Origin: Pectobacterium carotovorum
GTDB taxonomy: Bacteria; Pseudomonadota; Gammaproteobacteria; Enterobacterales; Enterobacteriaceae
Direction: 5' to 3'
Assembly: GCF_900129615.1 (NCBI RefSeq)
Contig: NZ_FQWI01000014.1
Coordinates: 27,848 to 91,847, forward strand
DNA: 64,000 bases
Below the pieces are notes generated by a model. The model saw only the letters and a list, made by a program, of their open reading frames with translations. It searched no databases and had not been told where the DNA came from. A program made the translations under genes and the position numbers. Below are positions 37,896 to 48,620 of the stretch, one piece after another (the stretch's first letter is position 1; every line of letters begins with the position of its first letter).

Positions 37896-38600
37896 ATGGA
37901 CTATACCCCACGCTTACAACCCGCCCGGTTGATTAAACGTTACAAACGCTTTTTGGCCGATGTCGTAACCCCAGAAGGCGAGACGCTCACGCTGCATTGT
38001 GCCAATACCGGTGCGATGACAGGCTGCGCCACGCCCGGCGATACCGTCTGGTACTCCACGTCGGATAACCCCAAGCGCAAATATGCCCAGAGCTGGGAAC
38101 TGACTGAAACGCAACAAAATCACTGGATTTGTGTCAATACTCTGCGTGCCAACACATTATTGTACGAAGCCTTATTGGAAAATCGCATAGAAGAGCTAGC
38201 AGGCTACCCGGACGTAAAAACGGAAGTAAAATACGGTACGGAAAATAGCCGAGTCGACCTGCTTTTACAGGCGCCGGACAGGATTGACTGCTATATTGAG
38301 GTGAAATCTGTCACATTATTGCAACATGAATGTGGTTACTTTCCGGATGCGGTTACACTCAGAGGGCAAAAGCATCTGCGCGAGCTGCAACAGATGGTTT
38401 CCAATGGAAAACGTGCAGTCCTTTTTTTCGCCGTTCTCCATTCAGGTATCCAGCAGGTTTCTCCCGCCCGGCATATTGATTCACGCTATGCGGAATTATT
38501 TATCGAAGCACAGCAGGCTGGGGTTGAAATTTTATGTTACGGCTCCACATTATGCCCTGATGGTATTAAATTGACGCATAAGCTACCGTTGTTGGGATGA
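37896..38600 (+). CDS. sfsA: Sugar fermentation stimulation protein A homologue
   Basis: A 234-residue SfsA family protein. [17 protein letters not shown] near residue 30 is the N-terminal OB-like signature, and the C-terminal half with [18 protein letters not shown] and [11 protein letters not shown] resembles a PD-(D/E)xK nuclease core. E. coli SfsA was linked to maltose gene expression and binds DNA without known specificity. Between thpR and dksA as in E. coli. Confidence 0.94.
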   Translation: MDYTPRLQPARLIKRYKRFLADVVTPEGETLTLHCANTGAMTGCATPGDTVWYSTSDNPKRKYAQSWELTETQQNHWICVNTLRANTLLYEALLENRIEELAGYPDVKTEVKYGTENSRVDLLLQAPDRIDCYIEVKSVTLLQHECGYFPDAVTLRGQKHLRELQQMVSNGKRAVLFFAVLHSGIQQVSPARHIDSRYAELFIEAQQAGVEILCYGSTLCPDGIKLTHKLPLLG

Positions 38601-38867
38601 CGTACAAGCATTGCATAACACGCCGAACGTACCACCAAAGGCGTAACACATTGTTTATTATTTAATGTAAGCAGGTTGTTCCTCACACTTTATCAGGCCG
38701 GTGTCAGGAAGCATTGCCAACCCCATCTTCATCTGCTATTTATAGCGGCCTGTTTTTTCCCCCTTTGGGGGCCGATATACCCAGATAGCTGAAGTTATGG
38801 CCAACAACGCCGCAACTTCACTGCATAAAAGGGTATTATGCGTGTCGTGTTATGTAGGAGAAGCAAC
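38601..38867 (+). promoter_or_regulatory. dksA leader and promoter region
   Basis: 267 bases. It contains CCCCC-TTT-GGGGG after a T-run (38759-38771) and an inverted repeat TGAAGTT/AACTTCA near 38790-38820 about 50 bases ahead of dksA, either of which may end sfsA transcription or fold in the dksA leader. No confident -35/-10 pair. Confidence 0.4.
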
Positions 38868-39323
38868 ATGCAAGAAGGGCAAAACCGTAAGACATCTTCT
38901 CTGAGCATTCTCGCAATTGCCGGAGTAGAGCCGTACCAGGAGAAGCCGGGCGAAGAGTATATGAACGACGCTCAGCTGGCTCATTTCAAGCGTATTCTTG
39001 AAGCATGGCGCAACCAACTCATGGATGAAGTGGATCGTACGGTATCGCACATGCGCGATGAAGCCGCTAATTTCCCCGATCCCGTGGATCGCGCAGCGCA
39101 GGAAGAAGAGTTCAGTCTCGAACTGCGTAACCGTGACCGTGAGCGCAAGCTGATCAAGAAAATCGCCAAAACGCTGGTGAAAATCGAAGATGAGGATTTC
39201 GGATTCTGTGAATCCTGTGGCGTCGAGATTGGCATCCGCCGTCTGGAAGCCCGTCCGACCGCCGATCTGTGTATCGACTGCAAAACGTTGGCAGAGATAC
39301 GCGAAAAGCAAATGGCAGGCTAA
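38868..39323 (+). CDS. dksA: RNA polymerase-binding transcription factor DksA
   Basis: A 151-residue cofactor of ppGpp in the stringent response. The coiled-coil (about 34-108) carries the [11 protein letters not shown] tip whose aspartates reach the RNA polymerase active site. The zinc finger is CESCGVEIG...CIDC near 114-138. Almost identical to E. coli. The start [13 protein letters not shown] has TAGGAG upstream; the ATG at 38838 is rejected. gluQ follows after 128 bases. Confidence 0.98.
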   Translation: MQEGQNRKTSSLSILAIAGVEPYQEKPGEEYMNDAQLAHFKRILEAWRNQLMDEVDRTVSHMRDEAANFPDPVDRAAQEEEFSLELRNRDRERKLIKKIAKTLVKIEDEDFGFCESCGVEIGIRRLEARPTADLCIDCKTLAEIREKQMAG

Positions 39324-39451
39324 TTTTCCTGTCCAGAATCGGCTCCTGCCCGTCGCGGGGGCCGACTTCAGGAACTCTACCGCTGATGAATGATGTTCAT
39401 CACCCTATCTTCTGTCTGGATAAAACGCTGACGAGATAGCACCAACCTCTT

Positions 39452-40384
39452 ATGTCTGGAACAACTGGTTTCACCAAAACGCATCGTTACGTCGGGCGTT
39501 TTGCTCCCTCTCCTTCTGGTGACCTGCATTTTGGCTCACTGATCGCCGCACTCGGTAGTTATCTGCAAGCTCGTTCCCAACAAGGGCGCTGGCTGGTACG
39601 CATTGAAGACATCGATCCGCCACGGGAAATTTCCGGCGCCGCCTCCCGTATCCTTGCACAATTAGAACATTACGGTCTGTATTGGGACGGCGAGGTGATG
39701 TACCAGTCACAGCGGTATGCGCGTTACCGCGAGATCCTTCAGCAGCTTCAACAGCAGGGCATGAGCTATTACTGCACCTGTACGCGTAGCCGTATCCAGC
39801 AGCTAGGCGGGCATTATGACGGTTATTGCCGGACGCGTAACCTGCCGCCCGATAACGCCGCGCTACGCCTGCGCCAGACAACGCCGGTATTTCACTTTCA
39901 CGATAAATTGCGTGGCGAGCTGTATGCCGACACGGCACTCGCGCAGGAAGATTTTATTATCCACCGCCGTGACGGACTGTTTGCCTATAATCTGGCCGTC
40001 GTGATTGACGATAACGATCAGGGTATTACGGAGATCGTGCGCGGTGCCGACCTTATCGAGCCAACAGTGCGGCAAATTTCGCTCTATCAGCAGTTGGGCT
40101 ACGCGATCCCTACCTATGCTCATCTGCCGCTGGTGCTGAATACCGAGGGAAATAAGCTTTCCAAGCAGAACCATGCACCAGCGCTACCGAATAGCGATCC
40201 GCGTCCCGTGCTGCTGGCTGCACTGCAATTCTTGAACCAACCACTGCCGGAGAACGGTCAGGAGATGACGCTTTCCGCCCTTCTGGCGTGGTCTGTCGCG
40301 CACTGGTCCCTTGATGTTGTTCCGTTGCAGGCGGCAATAAACCCATCCACGATCACATCAGCATTCTCAAAGGGGCATTGGTGA
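39452..40384 (+). CDS. gluQ: Glutamyl-Q tRNA(Asp) synthetase
   Basis: A 310-residue GltX-like enzyme without the anticodon-binding half. It activates glutamate and attaches it to queuosine 34 of tRNA-Asp. [15 protein letters not shown] has the HIGH-type motif, the zinc site is YCTCTRSR...YDGYC near 108-128, and [10 protein letters not shown] is the KMSKS region. The dksA-gluQ pairing is conserved in many gamma-proteobacteria. Two tRNA-Asp genes, its substrate, are in this window. Confidence 0.96.
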   Translation: MSGTTGFTKTHRYVGRFAPSPSGDLHFGSLIAALGSYLQARSQQGRWLVRIEDIDPPREISGAASRILAQLEHYGLYWDGEVMYQSQRYARYREILQQLQQQGMSYYCTCTRSRIQQLGGHYDGYCRTRNLPPDNAALRLRQTTPVFHFHDKLRGELYADTALAQEDFIIHRRDGLFAYNLAVVIDDNDQGITEIVRGADLIEPTVRQISLYQQLGYAIPTYAHLPLVLNTEGNKLSKQNHAPALPNSDPRPVLLAALQFLNQPLPENGQEMTLSALLAWSVAHWSLDVVPLQAAINPSTITSAFSKGHW

Positions 40385-40523
40385 GCTATGATTAGCCGCT
40401 ATTTTTAGTGACGCACTCTCTTTGGCCGTCACATTTGCAGGCCGTCACTGGGTCGACGTCAAAAACGTTTCCCGGAAATTTTTTGCTGTGCCGTTGATTT
40501 ATCCATCACTATCGAGGTGTATT

Positions 40524-41936
40524 ATCTTTTCCCGAGTTGCTAATTTTTGTCGTAAGGTACTGAATCGTGAGAACGAAATGGTCGAATCAGAGGAACCGCG
40601 CCAGCATCTGACGGTGATTCCGCGTGACCAACATACTATTTCACGCAGCGATATCAGCGATAACGCGCTGAAAGTACTTTATCGCCTGAACAAAGCGGGC
40701 TACGAGGCTTATCTGGTTGGCGGCGGCGTACGCGACCTGCTTCTGGGCAAAAAGCCGAAAGATTTTGATATCACCACTAACGCCACACCCGATCAGGTGC
40801 GCAAGTTATTCCGCAACTGTCGTTTGGTCGGGCGTCGTTTCCGCCTCGCCCATATCATGTTCGGGCCAGAGGTGATTGAAGTTGCCACGTTCCGTGGTCA
40901 CCACGAACAGCATCAGGAACAGCAAGAAGTCAAAAATTCCTCTCAGCAGGCCCAAAGCGGCATGCTGTTACGCGACAATATTTTTGGTTCCGTTGAAGAA
41001 GACGCCCAGCGCCGCGATTTCTCGATCAATAGCCTCTATTACAGCATTTCTGATTTCAGCGTACGTGACTATACCGATGGCCTGAACGATCTGCGTCAGG
41101 GCATCATCCGTATGATTGGCGATCCCGAAACGCGCTACCGTGAAGATCCGGTGCGTATGCTGCGCGCCGTCCGTTTCGCCGCTAAGCTGAACATGACGGT
41201 CAGCCCGGAAACCGCTGAGCCGATTCCTCGTCTGGCCTCATTGCTGCACGATATCCCTGCGGCGCGCATGTTTGAAGAGTCGCTGAAGCTGCTTCAGTCA
41301 GGCTATGGCTACCCGACTTATAAAATGCTGTGTGAATACCAGCTGTTCCAACCGCTTTTCCCGCTGCTGAGCCGCTACTTCACACCAAACGGCGACTCCA
41401 CGCTGGAGCGCATGGTTGCACAAGTACTGAAAAATACCGATCAGCGTTTGCAAAATGACATGCGAGTCAATCCGGCGTTTTTGTTTTCCGCCATGCTGTG
41501 GTATCCGCTGGTTGAGCATGCACAAAAGCTGGCTCAGGAAAGCGGGCTGGCTTACTTCGATGCCTTCTCGCTGGCGATGAACGATGTACTGGATGAACAG
41601 TGCCGTTCTCTGGCAATTCCTAAGCGCATTACCTCTTTAGTTCGTGATATCTGGCAGTTGCAAACGCGGCTGTCTCGCCGTCAGGGTAAACGCGCTTATA
41701 AGCTGATGGAACATCCTAAATTCCGCGCCGCGTATGACCTGCTTTGCCTGCGTGCCGAAATCGAAAACCATCAGGAGCTGCTGCGCTTGGCTCAGTGGTG
41801 GGGAGAATTTCAGGTAGCCGCACCGCCACGTCAGCAAAACATGCTGAAATCACTGGATGACGGCCCGACGCCACATCGTCGTTCCCGCCCTCGTCGACCA
41901 CGTAAACCGACAACAGCACGTAGAGATCCAGCATAA
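40524..41936 (+). CDS. pcnB: Poly(A) polymerase I, probable non-AUG start
   Basis: About 470 residues. The nucleotidyltransferase core is [20 protein letters not shown] near residue 60, followed by [21 protein letters not shown] and the arginine-rich C-terminal tail. It polyadenylates RNA and speeds its decay. Homology runs upstream of the first plausible ATG (40579) through [15 protein letters not shown], which aligns with the E. coli N-terminus. That aligned position is ATC (40524), preceded by ATT (40521) and by GAGG at 40514-40517; E. coli pcnB starts with AUU. An in-frame ATG at 40422 lacks a ribosome binding site and extends past homology. The stop overlaps the folK start (TAATG). Confidence 0.93.
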   Translation: MFSRVANFCRKVLNRENEMVESEEPRQHLTVIPRDQHTISRSDISDNALKVLYRLNKAGYEAYLVGGGVRDLLLGKKPKDFDITTNATPDQVRKLFRNCRLVGRRFRLAHIMFGPEVIEVATFRGHHEQHQEQQEVKNSSQQAQSGMLLRDNIFGSVEEDAQRRDFSINSLYYSISDFSVRDYTDGLNDLRQGIIRMIGDPETRYREDPVRMLRAVRFAAKLNMTVSPETAEPIPRLASLLHDIPAARMFEESLKLLQSGYGYPTYKMLCEYQLFQPLFPLLSRYFTPNGDSTLERMVAQVLKNTDQRLQNDMRVNPAFLFSAMLWYPLVEHAQKLAQESGLAYFDAFSLAMNDVLDEQCRSLAIPKRITSLVRDIWQLQTRLSRRQGKRAYKLMEHPKFRAAYDLLCLRAEIENHQELLRLAQWWGEFQVAAPPRQQNMLKSLDDGPTPHRRSRPRRPRKPTTARRDPA

Positions 41937-42481
41937 TGACGCGCGTGTATCTGGCGCTGGGCAGCAATCTTGCCCAGCCTTTGCAACAGGTGCGCGCGGC
42001 ATTGTCTGCGCTAGATGCGATTCCACATACGCGCGTCGTTTGCTGCTCCTCATTTTATCGTAGCCGCCCGCTTGGCCCGCAGGATCAGCCAGACTATCTC
42101 AACGCCGTTGTTGAACTGGAAACCGCATTAGCGGCCGAATCGCTGCTGGATCACACACAGGCCATCGAGCTGGAACAAGGTCGCGAACGCAAGGAACATC
42201 GCTGGGGGCCACGCACGTTGGATCTGGACATTCTGCTGTTCGGCGATGTCGTCATCCAGACTGAACGTCTGACCGTGCCGCATTACGACATGAAGAATCG
42301 TGAATTCATGCTCTACCCGCTCGCAGAAATCGCCCCTGAACTGACGTTCCCCGACGGCGAAACCCTCGCCCAGCGGTTAACCCATGTCGACCGCAACGGT
42401 CTGACCCTATGGGATAATAGAAAGTGGGATAATCAACGCTGGGATGACGAGAAGCTGACCGGAACAGTCGACCACGAATAA
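41936..42481 (+). CDS. folK: 2-amino-4-hydroxy-6-hydroxymethyldihydropteridine pyrophosphokinase
   Basis: A 181-residue HPPK of folate synthesis. YLALGSNLAQPLQQ opens the fold, and RWGPRTLDLDILLFG near residue 90 is the signature with the magnesium-binding aspartates. The C-terminal 20 residues carry a small repeat rich in WDN/WDD (DNRKWDNQRWDDEK), longer than in E. coli. Start overlaps the pcnB stop by one base, so it is translationally coupled. Confidence 0.96.
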   Translation: MTRVYLALGSNLAQPLQQVRAALSALDAIPHTRVVCCSSFYRSRPLGPQDQPDYLNAVVELETALAAESLLDHTQAIELEQGRERKEHRWGPRTLDLDILLFGDVVIQTERLTVPHYDMKNREFMLYPLAEIAPELTFPDGETLAQRLTHVDRNGLTLWDNRKWDNQRWDDEKLTGTVDHE

Positions 42482-42586
42482 TTCTCCGCATCTGCAACTT
42501 GAAGCGCGACGGGTATATCGCTACACGTCGGCTTACATTAGAATGTCCCCCTCAATTCTTCGCCCTATTGACATAGGAAGACCGTC

Positions 42587-43384
42587 ATGAAACCGACGAC
42601 TATCTCCCACTTGCGCCAATGGAAACAAGAGCAGCGAAAATTCGCTACGATTACTGCTTACGACGCCAGTTTCTCTCGCCTGTTTTTCGAGCAAGGCATC
42701 CGCGTGATGCTGGTGGGTGACTCACTGGGAATGACCGTACAGGGTCACTATTCCACATTACCCGTGACCACACACGATATCGTTTACCACACGCAGTGTG
42801 TCCGCCGTGGCGCACCGCTGGCGCTGGTTCTCTCCGATATGCCTTTTATGACCTATGCCACGCCAGAACAAACGTTCAGCCAGGCCGCAGAACTGATGCG
42901 TGCCGGTGCGAATATGGTGAAGCTGGAAGGCGGAAGCTGGCTTGCCCCGACGGTAAAAATGCTGACAGAACGCGCCGTGCCGGTGTGCGGTCATCTGGGT
43001 CTGACGCCGCAGTCCGTTAACATCTTCGGCGGCTATAAAATTCAGGGCCGGAGCGAAAGCGATGCCAATCAGCTACTGGCCGATGCCCTTGCGCTTGAAG
43101 AAGCGGGGGCGCAGCTGCTCGTGCTGGAATGCGTGCCTGTCGCGCTGGCCAAGCGCGTAACGGAAGCGCTGTCAATTCCGGTGATCGGTATTGGCGCAGG
43201 CAACGTTACCGACGGGCAGATTCTTGTCATGCATGATGCTTTCGGCATTACCGGCGACAACACGCCTAAGTTTGCCAAGAACTTTCTGGCACCCAGCGGG
43301 GGTGATATCCGCGCGGCAGTGCGTTTGTATGCACAAGAAGTCGAACAGGGTATTTACCCAGCAGAAGAGCACTCGTTTCATTAA
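42587..43384 (+). CDS. panB: 3-methyl-2-oxobutanoate hydroxymethyltransferase
   Basis: A 265-residue TIM-barrel enzyme that makes ketopantoate, the first step of pantothenate synthesis. [14 protein letters not shown] near residue 43 contains the Mg-binding Asp, and [17 protein letters not shown] near 200 the substrate loop. An AGGAAGA site precedes the start. First gene of panBCD, about 100 bases after folK. Confidence 0.97.
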   Translation: MKPTTISHLRQWKQEQRKFATITAYDASFSRLFFEQGIRVMLVGDSLGMTVQGHYSTLPVTTHDIVYHTQCVRRGAPLALVLSDMPFMTYATPEQTFSQAAELMRAGANMVKLEGGSWLAPTVKMLTERAVPVCGHLGLTPQSVNIFGGYKIQGRSESDANQLLADALALEEAGAQLLVLECVPVALAKRVTEALSIPVIGIGAGNVTDGQILVMHDAFGITGDNTPKFAKNFLAPSGGDIRAAVRLYAQEVEQGIYPAEEHSFH

Positions 43385-43447
43385 GAACAGTCATTTCATT
43401 AAAAAACGAGCATTCCGTTAATCGGGCTATTTTTTAGGAGTACGAGT

Positions 43448-44302
43448 GTGTTAATAATCGAAACCCCTCTGCTGCTGCGCCGCGAGGTTCGTCGCTGGCG
43501 TCAGGAAGGGAAACGCATTGCTTTAGTTCCCACCATGGGTAATTTGCATGACGGGCACATGACGCTGGTCGATGAAGCCAGAGCACGTGCCGATATCGTT
43601 ATTGTCAGCGTTTTTGTCAATCCTATGCAGTTTGAGCGGCCAGATGATTTAGCCCGCTACCCCCGGACATTGCAGGAAGACTGCGAGAAATTGAATCGCC
43701 GCGGTGCCGATCTGGTTTTCGCACCGAGCCCGGATGTGATATACCCCAATGGACTGGAGTCGCAAACGTTTGTCGATGTGCCAGGCCTATCTTCCATGTT
43801 GGAAGGCGCCAGCCGTCCTGGCCATTTTCGGGGCGTTGCGACCATCGTCAGTAAGTTGTTCAATATGGTACAGCCGGATGTCGCCTGCTTTGGTGAGAAA
43901 GATTACCAGCAGTTAGCGCTGATTCGGCAGCTTGTCCGCGATATGGGCTATGACATTGATATTATTGGTGTCCCTATCGTGCGTGCAAAAGACGGTTTAG
44001 CATTGAGTTCACGTAATGGATATCTCAGCGCGGAAGAACGCCAGCGAGCACCGCATGTTTATCAGGTGATGATGGACATGGCGACACAGTTGGACAACGG
44101 CGACCGCCAGATAGACACCTTACTGGAACAGGCGGCAGACAAGCTGTGTGAAGCGGGCTTTACGCCTGATGAACTGTTTATCCGCGATGCTGATACGTTG
44201 CAACCGCTGAGCGCGGCCAGCACACGAGCAGTGATTTTGATGGCTGCCTGGTTAGGCAAGGCCAGATTGATTGATAACCACCAGGTCGATTTGACTGTAT
44301 GA
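43448..44302 (+). CDS. panC: Pantothenate synthetase
   Basis: A 284-residue ligase joining pantoate and beta-alanine. [16 protein letters not shown] near 28 has the HIGH-like motif, [18 protein letters not shown] near 150, and LSSRNGYLS the KMSKS-like loop. Start is GTG with AGGAG seven bases upstream. panD follows 17 bases after the stop; in E. coli a separate gene lies between panC and panD. Confidence 0.97.
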   Translation: MLIIETPLLLRREVRRWRQEGKRIALVPTMGNLHDGHMTLVDEARARADIVIVSVFVNPMQFERPDDLARYPRTLQEDCEKLNRRGADLVFAPSPDVIYPNGLESQTFVDVPGLSSMLEGASRPGHFRGVATIVSKLFNMVQPDVACFGEKDYQQLALIRQLVRDMGYDIDIIGVPIVRAKDGLALSSRNGYLSAEERQRAPHVYQVMMDMATQLDNGDRQIDTLLEQAADKLCEAGFTPDELFIRDADTLQPLSAASTRAVILMAAWLGKARLIDNHQVDLTV

Positions 44303-44319
44303 ACCGAGGTAACAAAGCG

Positions 44320-44700
44320 ATGATACGTACCATGCTGCAAGGCAAGCTGCACCGGGTCAAAGTAACTCAGGCTGACTTGCATTATGAAGGCTCTTGCGCC
44401 ATCGATCAGGATTTTATGGATGCCGCTGGCATTCTGGAATACGAAGCGATTGATATCTACAACGTTGATAACGGTCAGCGTTTCTCGACCTACGCCATTG
44501 CGGGCGAAAGAGGCTCACGCATTATCTCCGTGAACGGCGCTGCCGCTCGCCTTGCCTGCGTGGGCGACAAACTGATTATCTGCTCCTATGTGCAGATGTC
44601 CGACGAGGAAGCCAGAAGCCACAGCCCGAAGGTCGCCTATTTCTCTGGCGATAACGAGCTGCAACGTCAGGCAAAAGCGATTCCGGTTCAGGTCGCCTGA
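44320..44700 (+). CDS. panD: Aspartate 1-decarboxylase
   Basis: A 126-residue proenzyme that makes beta-alanine for PanC. It self-cleaves between Gly24 and Ser25 (HYEG|SCAID) to form the pyruvoyl group. The start at [11 protein letters not shown] is chosen by homology with GAGG upstream; an in-frame ATG at 44299 overlaps the panC stop. It ends at a terminator shared with yadH. Confidence 0.97.
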   Translation: MIRTMLQGKLHRVKVTQADLHYEGSCAIDQDFMDAAGILEYEAIDIYNVDNGQRFSTYAIAGERGSRIISVNGAAARLACVGDKLIICSYVQMSDEEARSHSPKVAYFSGDNELQRQAKAIPVQVA

Positions 44701-44717
44701 TCGCTTTAGATAAGCAA

Positions 44718-44748
44718 AAGGCGGTGTTACCACCGCCTTCTCATTTTT
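44718..44748. terminator. Terminator between panD and yadH
   Basis: Perfect nine-base stem AAGGCGGTG/CACCGCCTT with TTAC loop and a following T-run, between convergent genes. Confidence 0.9.
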
Positions 44749-44762
44749 GCAGCATCCACACA

Positions 44763-45533
44763 CTACGTCCGTAACCCGCGTCCGCGTTCAATCAGCCACC
44801 AGACCAGCAGATAAAACGCCACGATAAAGGCTATCAGCACCGACATCGTGAACAGCAGCGGTACATCCTGAATCCCGAGGAAGCCATAGCGGAAGCCGCT
44901 AATCATGTACACGACTGGGTTCAGCTTGGAAACGGCCTGCCAGAACGGCGGCAGCAGCGTCAGCGAGTAAAACACCCCACCCAGATAGGTCAGCGGCGTT
45001 AACACAAATGTCGGAATCAGGCTGATATCATCAAAGGTTTTCGCAAATACCGCATTCAATAAGCCCGCCAGCGAGAACAGCGTCGCCGTCAGCAGGAGCG
45101 TCAGAACAATGATCCACCAGGCATGAACCTGCAACGGGACGAAGAACAGTGATACAGCAGTCACCAGAACCCCGACGCACAGGCCACGTGCAATACCCCC
45201 ACCAACATAGCCCGCAATGATCACGTGAGTCGGCACTGGCGCGACCAGCAGTTCTTCAATATTGCGTTGAAACTTGGCGCTGAAAAAGGAAGAAGCGACG
45301 TTAGCATAGGCGTTGGTAATCACCGCCATCATGATCAAGCCCGGCACGATAAACTGCATGTAGGTGAAACCGTGCATATCGCCAATACGTGAACCGATCA
45401 GGTTGCCGAAAATAATGAAATACAGCGTCATCGTGATCACTGGCGGCACCAGCGTCTGAATCCAGATACGCCCAAATCGAGTGACTTCTTTCACCCAGAT
45501 ACTCTGTAGCGCTACCCAATACAAATGCATCAT
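44763..45533 (-). CDS. yadH: ABC-2 type transporter permease YadH
   Basis: A 256-residue inner-membrane permease with about six membrane segments and the ABC-2 motif in FVLTPLTYLGGVFYSLTLLP near residue 180. Partner of YadG; exports an unknown substrate. Its start overlaps the yadG stop by four bases (ATGA). Confidence 0.94.
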   Translation of the reverse strand: MMHLYWVALQSIWVKEVTRFGRIWIQTLVPPVITMTLYFIIFGNLIGSRIGDMHGFTYMQFIVPGLIMMAVITNAYANVASSFFSAKFQRNIEELLVAPVPTHVIIAGYVGGGIARGLCVGVLVTAVSLFFVPLQVHAWWIIVLTLLLTATLFSLAGLLNAVFAKTFDDISLIPTFVLTPLTYLGGVFYSLTLLPPFWQAVSKLNPVVYMISGFRYGFLGIQDVPLLFTMSVLIAFIVAFYLLVWWLIERGRGLRT

Positions 45534-46468
45534 GCCTTTTCTCCCTTACCGCTCACCCCGTCCCCATTAACCAAGGTGACAAACAGCTCTTCCAACCGGT
45601 TCGCTTTATTACGCATACTTAATATCGTTATCCCCTGTGCACTGAGCTGGCTGAATAACGCGTTCAGGCCTTGCTCGCGCATCACATCCACTTCCAGCGT
45701 TGAGGTATCCATCAGGCGGAACGCATAACCTTCAAGCTGTGGCAGCGGGCTTTTCGCCGCCAGATCGAAAATAAACGTTTCGGACTTCAGCTGAGCAAGT
45801 AGCTGCTTCATCGAGGTGTTCTCCACCAGCTCTCCCCGCTGGATGATCCCGATGTTGCGGCATAGCATTTCCGCTTCTTCCAGATAGTGCGTCGTTAGGA
45901 TAATCGTGGTGCCCTGCGCGTTCAGCTCCTTCAAAAAACCCCACATAGAACGACGTAATTCGATATCCACGCCTGCGGTTGGTTCATCAAGAATCAGCAG
46001 CTTAGGCTCATGCATTAACGCACGCGCAATCATCAGACGACGCTTCATCCCACCAGACAACATCATCGCTTTTTCGCTACGTTTCTCCCACAGATCGAGC
46101 TGTTTCAGGTATTTTTCGGCACGCTGCAACGCGTCCTGACGTTTCACGCCATAATAGCCGGCCTGATTAACCACAATCTGTAATACCGTTTCGAAAGGAT
46201 TGAAGTTAAATTCCTGCGGGACCAACCCCAGTTGGCGTTTCGCATTCACTTTGTCCAGCTCAAGGTCATAGCCGAAGACGCGAACTTTACCGGCCGTTTT
46301 ATTCACCAGCGAGCTGATAATCCCAATCGTGGTCGATTTTCCCGCGCCATTTGGCCCCAGAAGCGCATAGAAATCCCCCGCTTCCACGTTCAGGTCGATC
46401 CCCCGTAGCGCCTGGACGCCTCCCGAATAGGTTTTGGTTAGTTGCGCCAGTTCCAGTGCATATGTCAT
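45530..46468 (-). CDS. yadG: ABC transporter ATP-binding protein YadG
   Basis: A 312-residue ABC ATPase with Walker A GPNGAGKST near residue 40, signature LSGGMKRRL near 142, Walker B LLILDEPTAGVD and switch His in LTTHYLEEAE. The C-terminal part (about 225-312) is the extra domain common in drug and polysaccharide export ATPases. Works with YadH. Substrate unknown. Confidence 0.95.
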   Translation of the reverse strand: MTYALELAQLTKTYSGGVQALRGIDLNVEAGDFYALLGPNGAGKSTTIGIISSLVNKTAGKVRVFGYDLELDKVNAKRQLGLVPQEFNFNPFETVLQIVVNQAGYYGVKRQDALQRAEKYLKQLDLWEKRSEKAMMLSGGMKRRLMIARALMHEPKLLILDEPTAGVDIELRRSMWGFLKELNAQGTTIILTTHYLEEAEMLCRNIGIIQRGELVENTSMKQLLAQLKSETFIFDLAAKSPLPQLEGYAFRLMDTSTLEVDVMREQGLNALFSQLSAQGITILSMRNKANRLEELFVTLVNGDGVSGKGEKA

Positions 46469-46524
46469 AAGAAATGGATTGCCTTATTATCAGTGAGTTC
46501 TACAGATTCAAAGTGTGACAAATA

Positions 46525-46722
<198 letters not shown>

Positions 46723-46801
46723 AACTATCGTTTTTCAAACGACGCATGTTGCCTTATATTACTCCTCACTGCCCCTTGTTTGTTACAGGTCATTTACTTT
46801 C

Positions 46802-47443
46802 ATGAAAGAAATTGAAACGCTCATCGCGAACAACCAGCTTTGGTCTAAAACGATGGTGGAAGAGGATCCTGGCTATTTTGAACGTCTGGCGCAGGCACAA
46901 CGACCCCGTTTTCTATGGATTGGATGCTCGGACAGTCGCGTACCTGCGGAAAGTCTGACCAGCCTTGAGCCTGGTGAACTGTTTGTTCACCGTAACGTTG
47001 CCAATCTGGTTATTCACACCGACCTCAATTGCCTGTCTGTCGTGCAATATGCCGTCGAAGTTCTCGAAGTCGAACATATCATTATCTGCGGCCACTACGG
47101 CTGCGGTGGTGTTCAGGCTGCGGTGGAAAACCCAGAATTGGGTTTGATTAACAACTGGCTGCTGCACATTCGTGATTTGTGGTACAAGCATAGTTCGCTG
47201 CTGGGGGAATTGCCTCCTGAACAGCGGCTGAATACGCTCTGTGAAATCAACGTTGTCGAGCAGGTTTATAATCTCGGCCACTCCACCATCATGCAGTCCG
47301 CCTGGAAGCGTGGGCAGAAAGTCACGATCCACGGTTGGGTTTACGGTATTCAGGATGGCCGTCTGCGCGATCTGGAAGTGACTGCGACCAACCGGGAGAC
47401 GCTGGAACAGCGTTATCGCCGCGCGATTTCCTCCCTGCCTTGA
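46802..47443 (+). CDS. can: Carbonic anhydrase, beta class
   Basis: A 213-residue beta-carbonic anhydrase that interconverts CO2 and bicarbonate. Zinc ligands are Cys42 and Asp44 ([10 protein letters not shown]) and His98 and Cys101 ([12 protein letters not shown]). Slightly shorter at the C-terminus than E. coli Can (220). It converges on hpt. Confidence 0.96.
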   Translation: MKEIETLIANNQLWSKTMVEEDPGYFERLAQAQRPRFLWIGCSDSRVPAESLTSLEPGELFVHRNVANLVIHTDLNCLSVVQYAVEVLEVEHIIICGHYGCGGVQAAVENPELGLINNWLLHIRDLWYKHSSLLGELPPEQRLNTLCEINVVEQVYNLGHSTIMQSAWKRGQKVTIHGWVYGIQDGRLRDLEVTATNRETLEQRYRRAISSLP

Positions 47444-47453
47444 TACGCTGTCT

Positions 47454-47474
47454 GACGCCCACTCGCTGGGCGTC
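47454..47474. terminator. Stem-loop between can and hpt
   Basis: Perfect eight-base stem GACGCCCA/TGGGCGTC with loop CTCGC right after the can stop. No T-run, so its role as terminator is uncertain. Confidence 0.5.
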
Positions 47475-47502
47475 GCTCACGGCATCGGCCTTATCTGATA
47501 CG

Positions 47503-48036
47503 CTATTCCTGTGGAACAACCTTGCCGACGTAAGGTAAGTGGCGATAGTGTTGGGCATAGTCGATGCCGTAACCCACAACGAACTCATCGGGGATCGAGA
47601 ACCCCACCCACTCGACTTTCACCGCCACTTCACGGCGCTCCGGTTTGTCCAGCAGCGTACAGATCGCCAGCGATTTCGGCGCACGCAGTTGCAGAATTTC
47701 CCGCACTTTGCTCAGCGTATTGCCCGAGTCGATAATATCTTCCACGATCAACACGTCTTTGCCGCGAATATCTTCATCCAGATCTTTCAGGATCTTAACA
47801 TCGCGCGTACTGTTCATACCGCTGCCATAGCTGGATGCCGTCATGAAATCCACTTCGTGAGGGACATCAATCGCCCGGCATAAATCGGCCATAAAGATAA
47901 ACGATCCGCGCAATAACCCCACCAGCACCATATCGCTGCCGCTATCACGGTAGTGTTCGCTGATCTGTTGCCCCAGTTCGGTAACCCGTGCCATCACTTC
48001 CTGCTCAGAAATCATGACTTCCACGGTATGTTTCAT
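47503..48036 (-). CDS. hpt: Hypoxanthine phosphoribosyltransferase
   Basis: A 177-residue purine salvage enzyme. The PRPP-binding loop is [14 protein letters not shown] near residue 98, and [15 protein letters not shown] near 38 the PPi loop. Tandem ATGs at 48039 and 48036; the frame also runs upstream to 48081 but homology begins MKHTVEVM. Diverges from a GNAT gene. Confidence 0.95.
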   Translation of the reverse strand: MKHTVEVMISEQEVMARVTELGQQISEHYRDSGSDMVLVGLLRGSFIFMADLCRAIDVPHEVDFMTASSYGSGMNSTRDVKILKDLDEDIRGKDVLIVEDIIDSGNTLSKVREILQLRAPKSLAICTLLDKPERREVAVKVEWVGFSIPDEFVVGYGIDYAQHYRHLPYVGKVVPQE

Positions 48037-48188
48037 CATACTGATAACTCTTTGAAGTAAGGTATTCAGCACCATCGGCAAAATGACAGATTCATTATCG
48101 ATGATGCGCCAATGCTGACGTTTGAATCAGCCCGGGCAATGCCCAAGCGCGCGAAGTATATCAGAAACCACACCATGAAGGAGACACC

Positions 48189-48620
48189 ATGAGCACAACA
48201 CCAGTGGATGTTTGCTACAAAGTGAATGCCCCGCTTTCCAGTCAGCAGTTCATTGAGCTGTTGGCGAAAACCTCATTGGGGCCGCGCCGCCCGCTGGACG
48301 ACGAAGTGGCAATTGCCGGTATGCTTAAGCACGCCAACCTGCTGGTTTCCGCCTGGCAAGGGGAGACACTGGTTGGGATCGCGCGCAGCGTGACGGATTT
48401 TCATTTTTGCTGTTATCTGTCCGATCTGGCGGTATCAGAGGACTGTCAGCATGCGGGAATAGGCAAGAAACTGATTCAACAAACCGCTCAGCAGCTTGAA
48501 AAAGGCTGCAAAATCATTTTGCTGGCCGCGCCGCTGGCGGTGGATTACTACCCGAAATTAGGGTTTGAAAAACACAACAGCACGTGGCTCATGCCAGCGG
48601 CAGACCTGCACGAGGCATAA
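48189..48620 (+). CDS. GNAT family N-acetyltransferase
   Basis: A 143-residue acetyltransferase. The acetyl-CoA loop is VSEDCQHAGIGKKLIQQT near residue 85 (Q/RxxGxG/A type, here QHAGIG), preceded by the LSDLAV strand; the end YYPKLGFEKHNSTWLM is the usual C-terminal strand pair. An AAGGAGA ribosome binding site lies ahead. The stop touches the end of the convergent ATPase gene. Substrate unknown. Confidence 0.88.
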   Translation: MSTTPVDVCYKVNAPLSSQQFIELLAKTSLGPRRPLDDEVAIAGMLKHANLLVSAWQGETLVGIARSVTDFHFCCYLSDLAVSEDCQHAGIGKKLIQQTAQQLEKGCKIILLAAPLAVDYYPKLGFEKHNSTWLMPAADLHEA

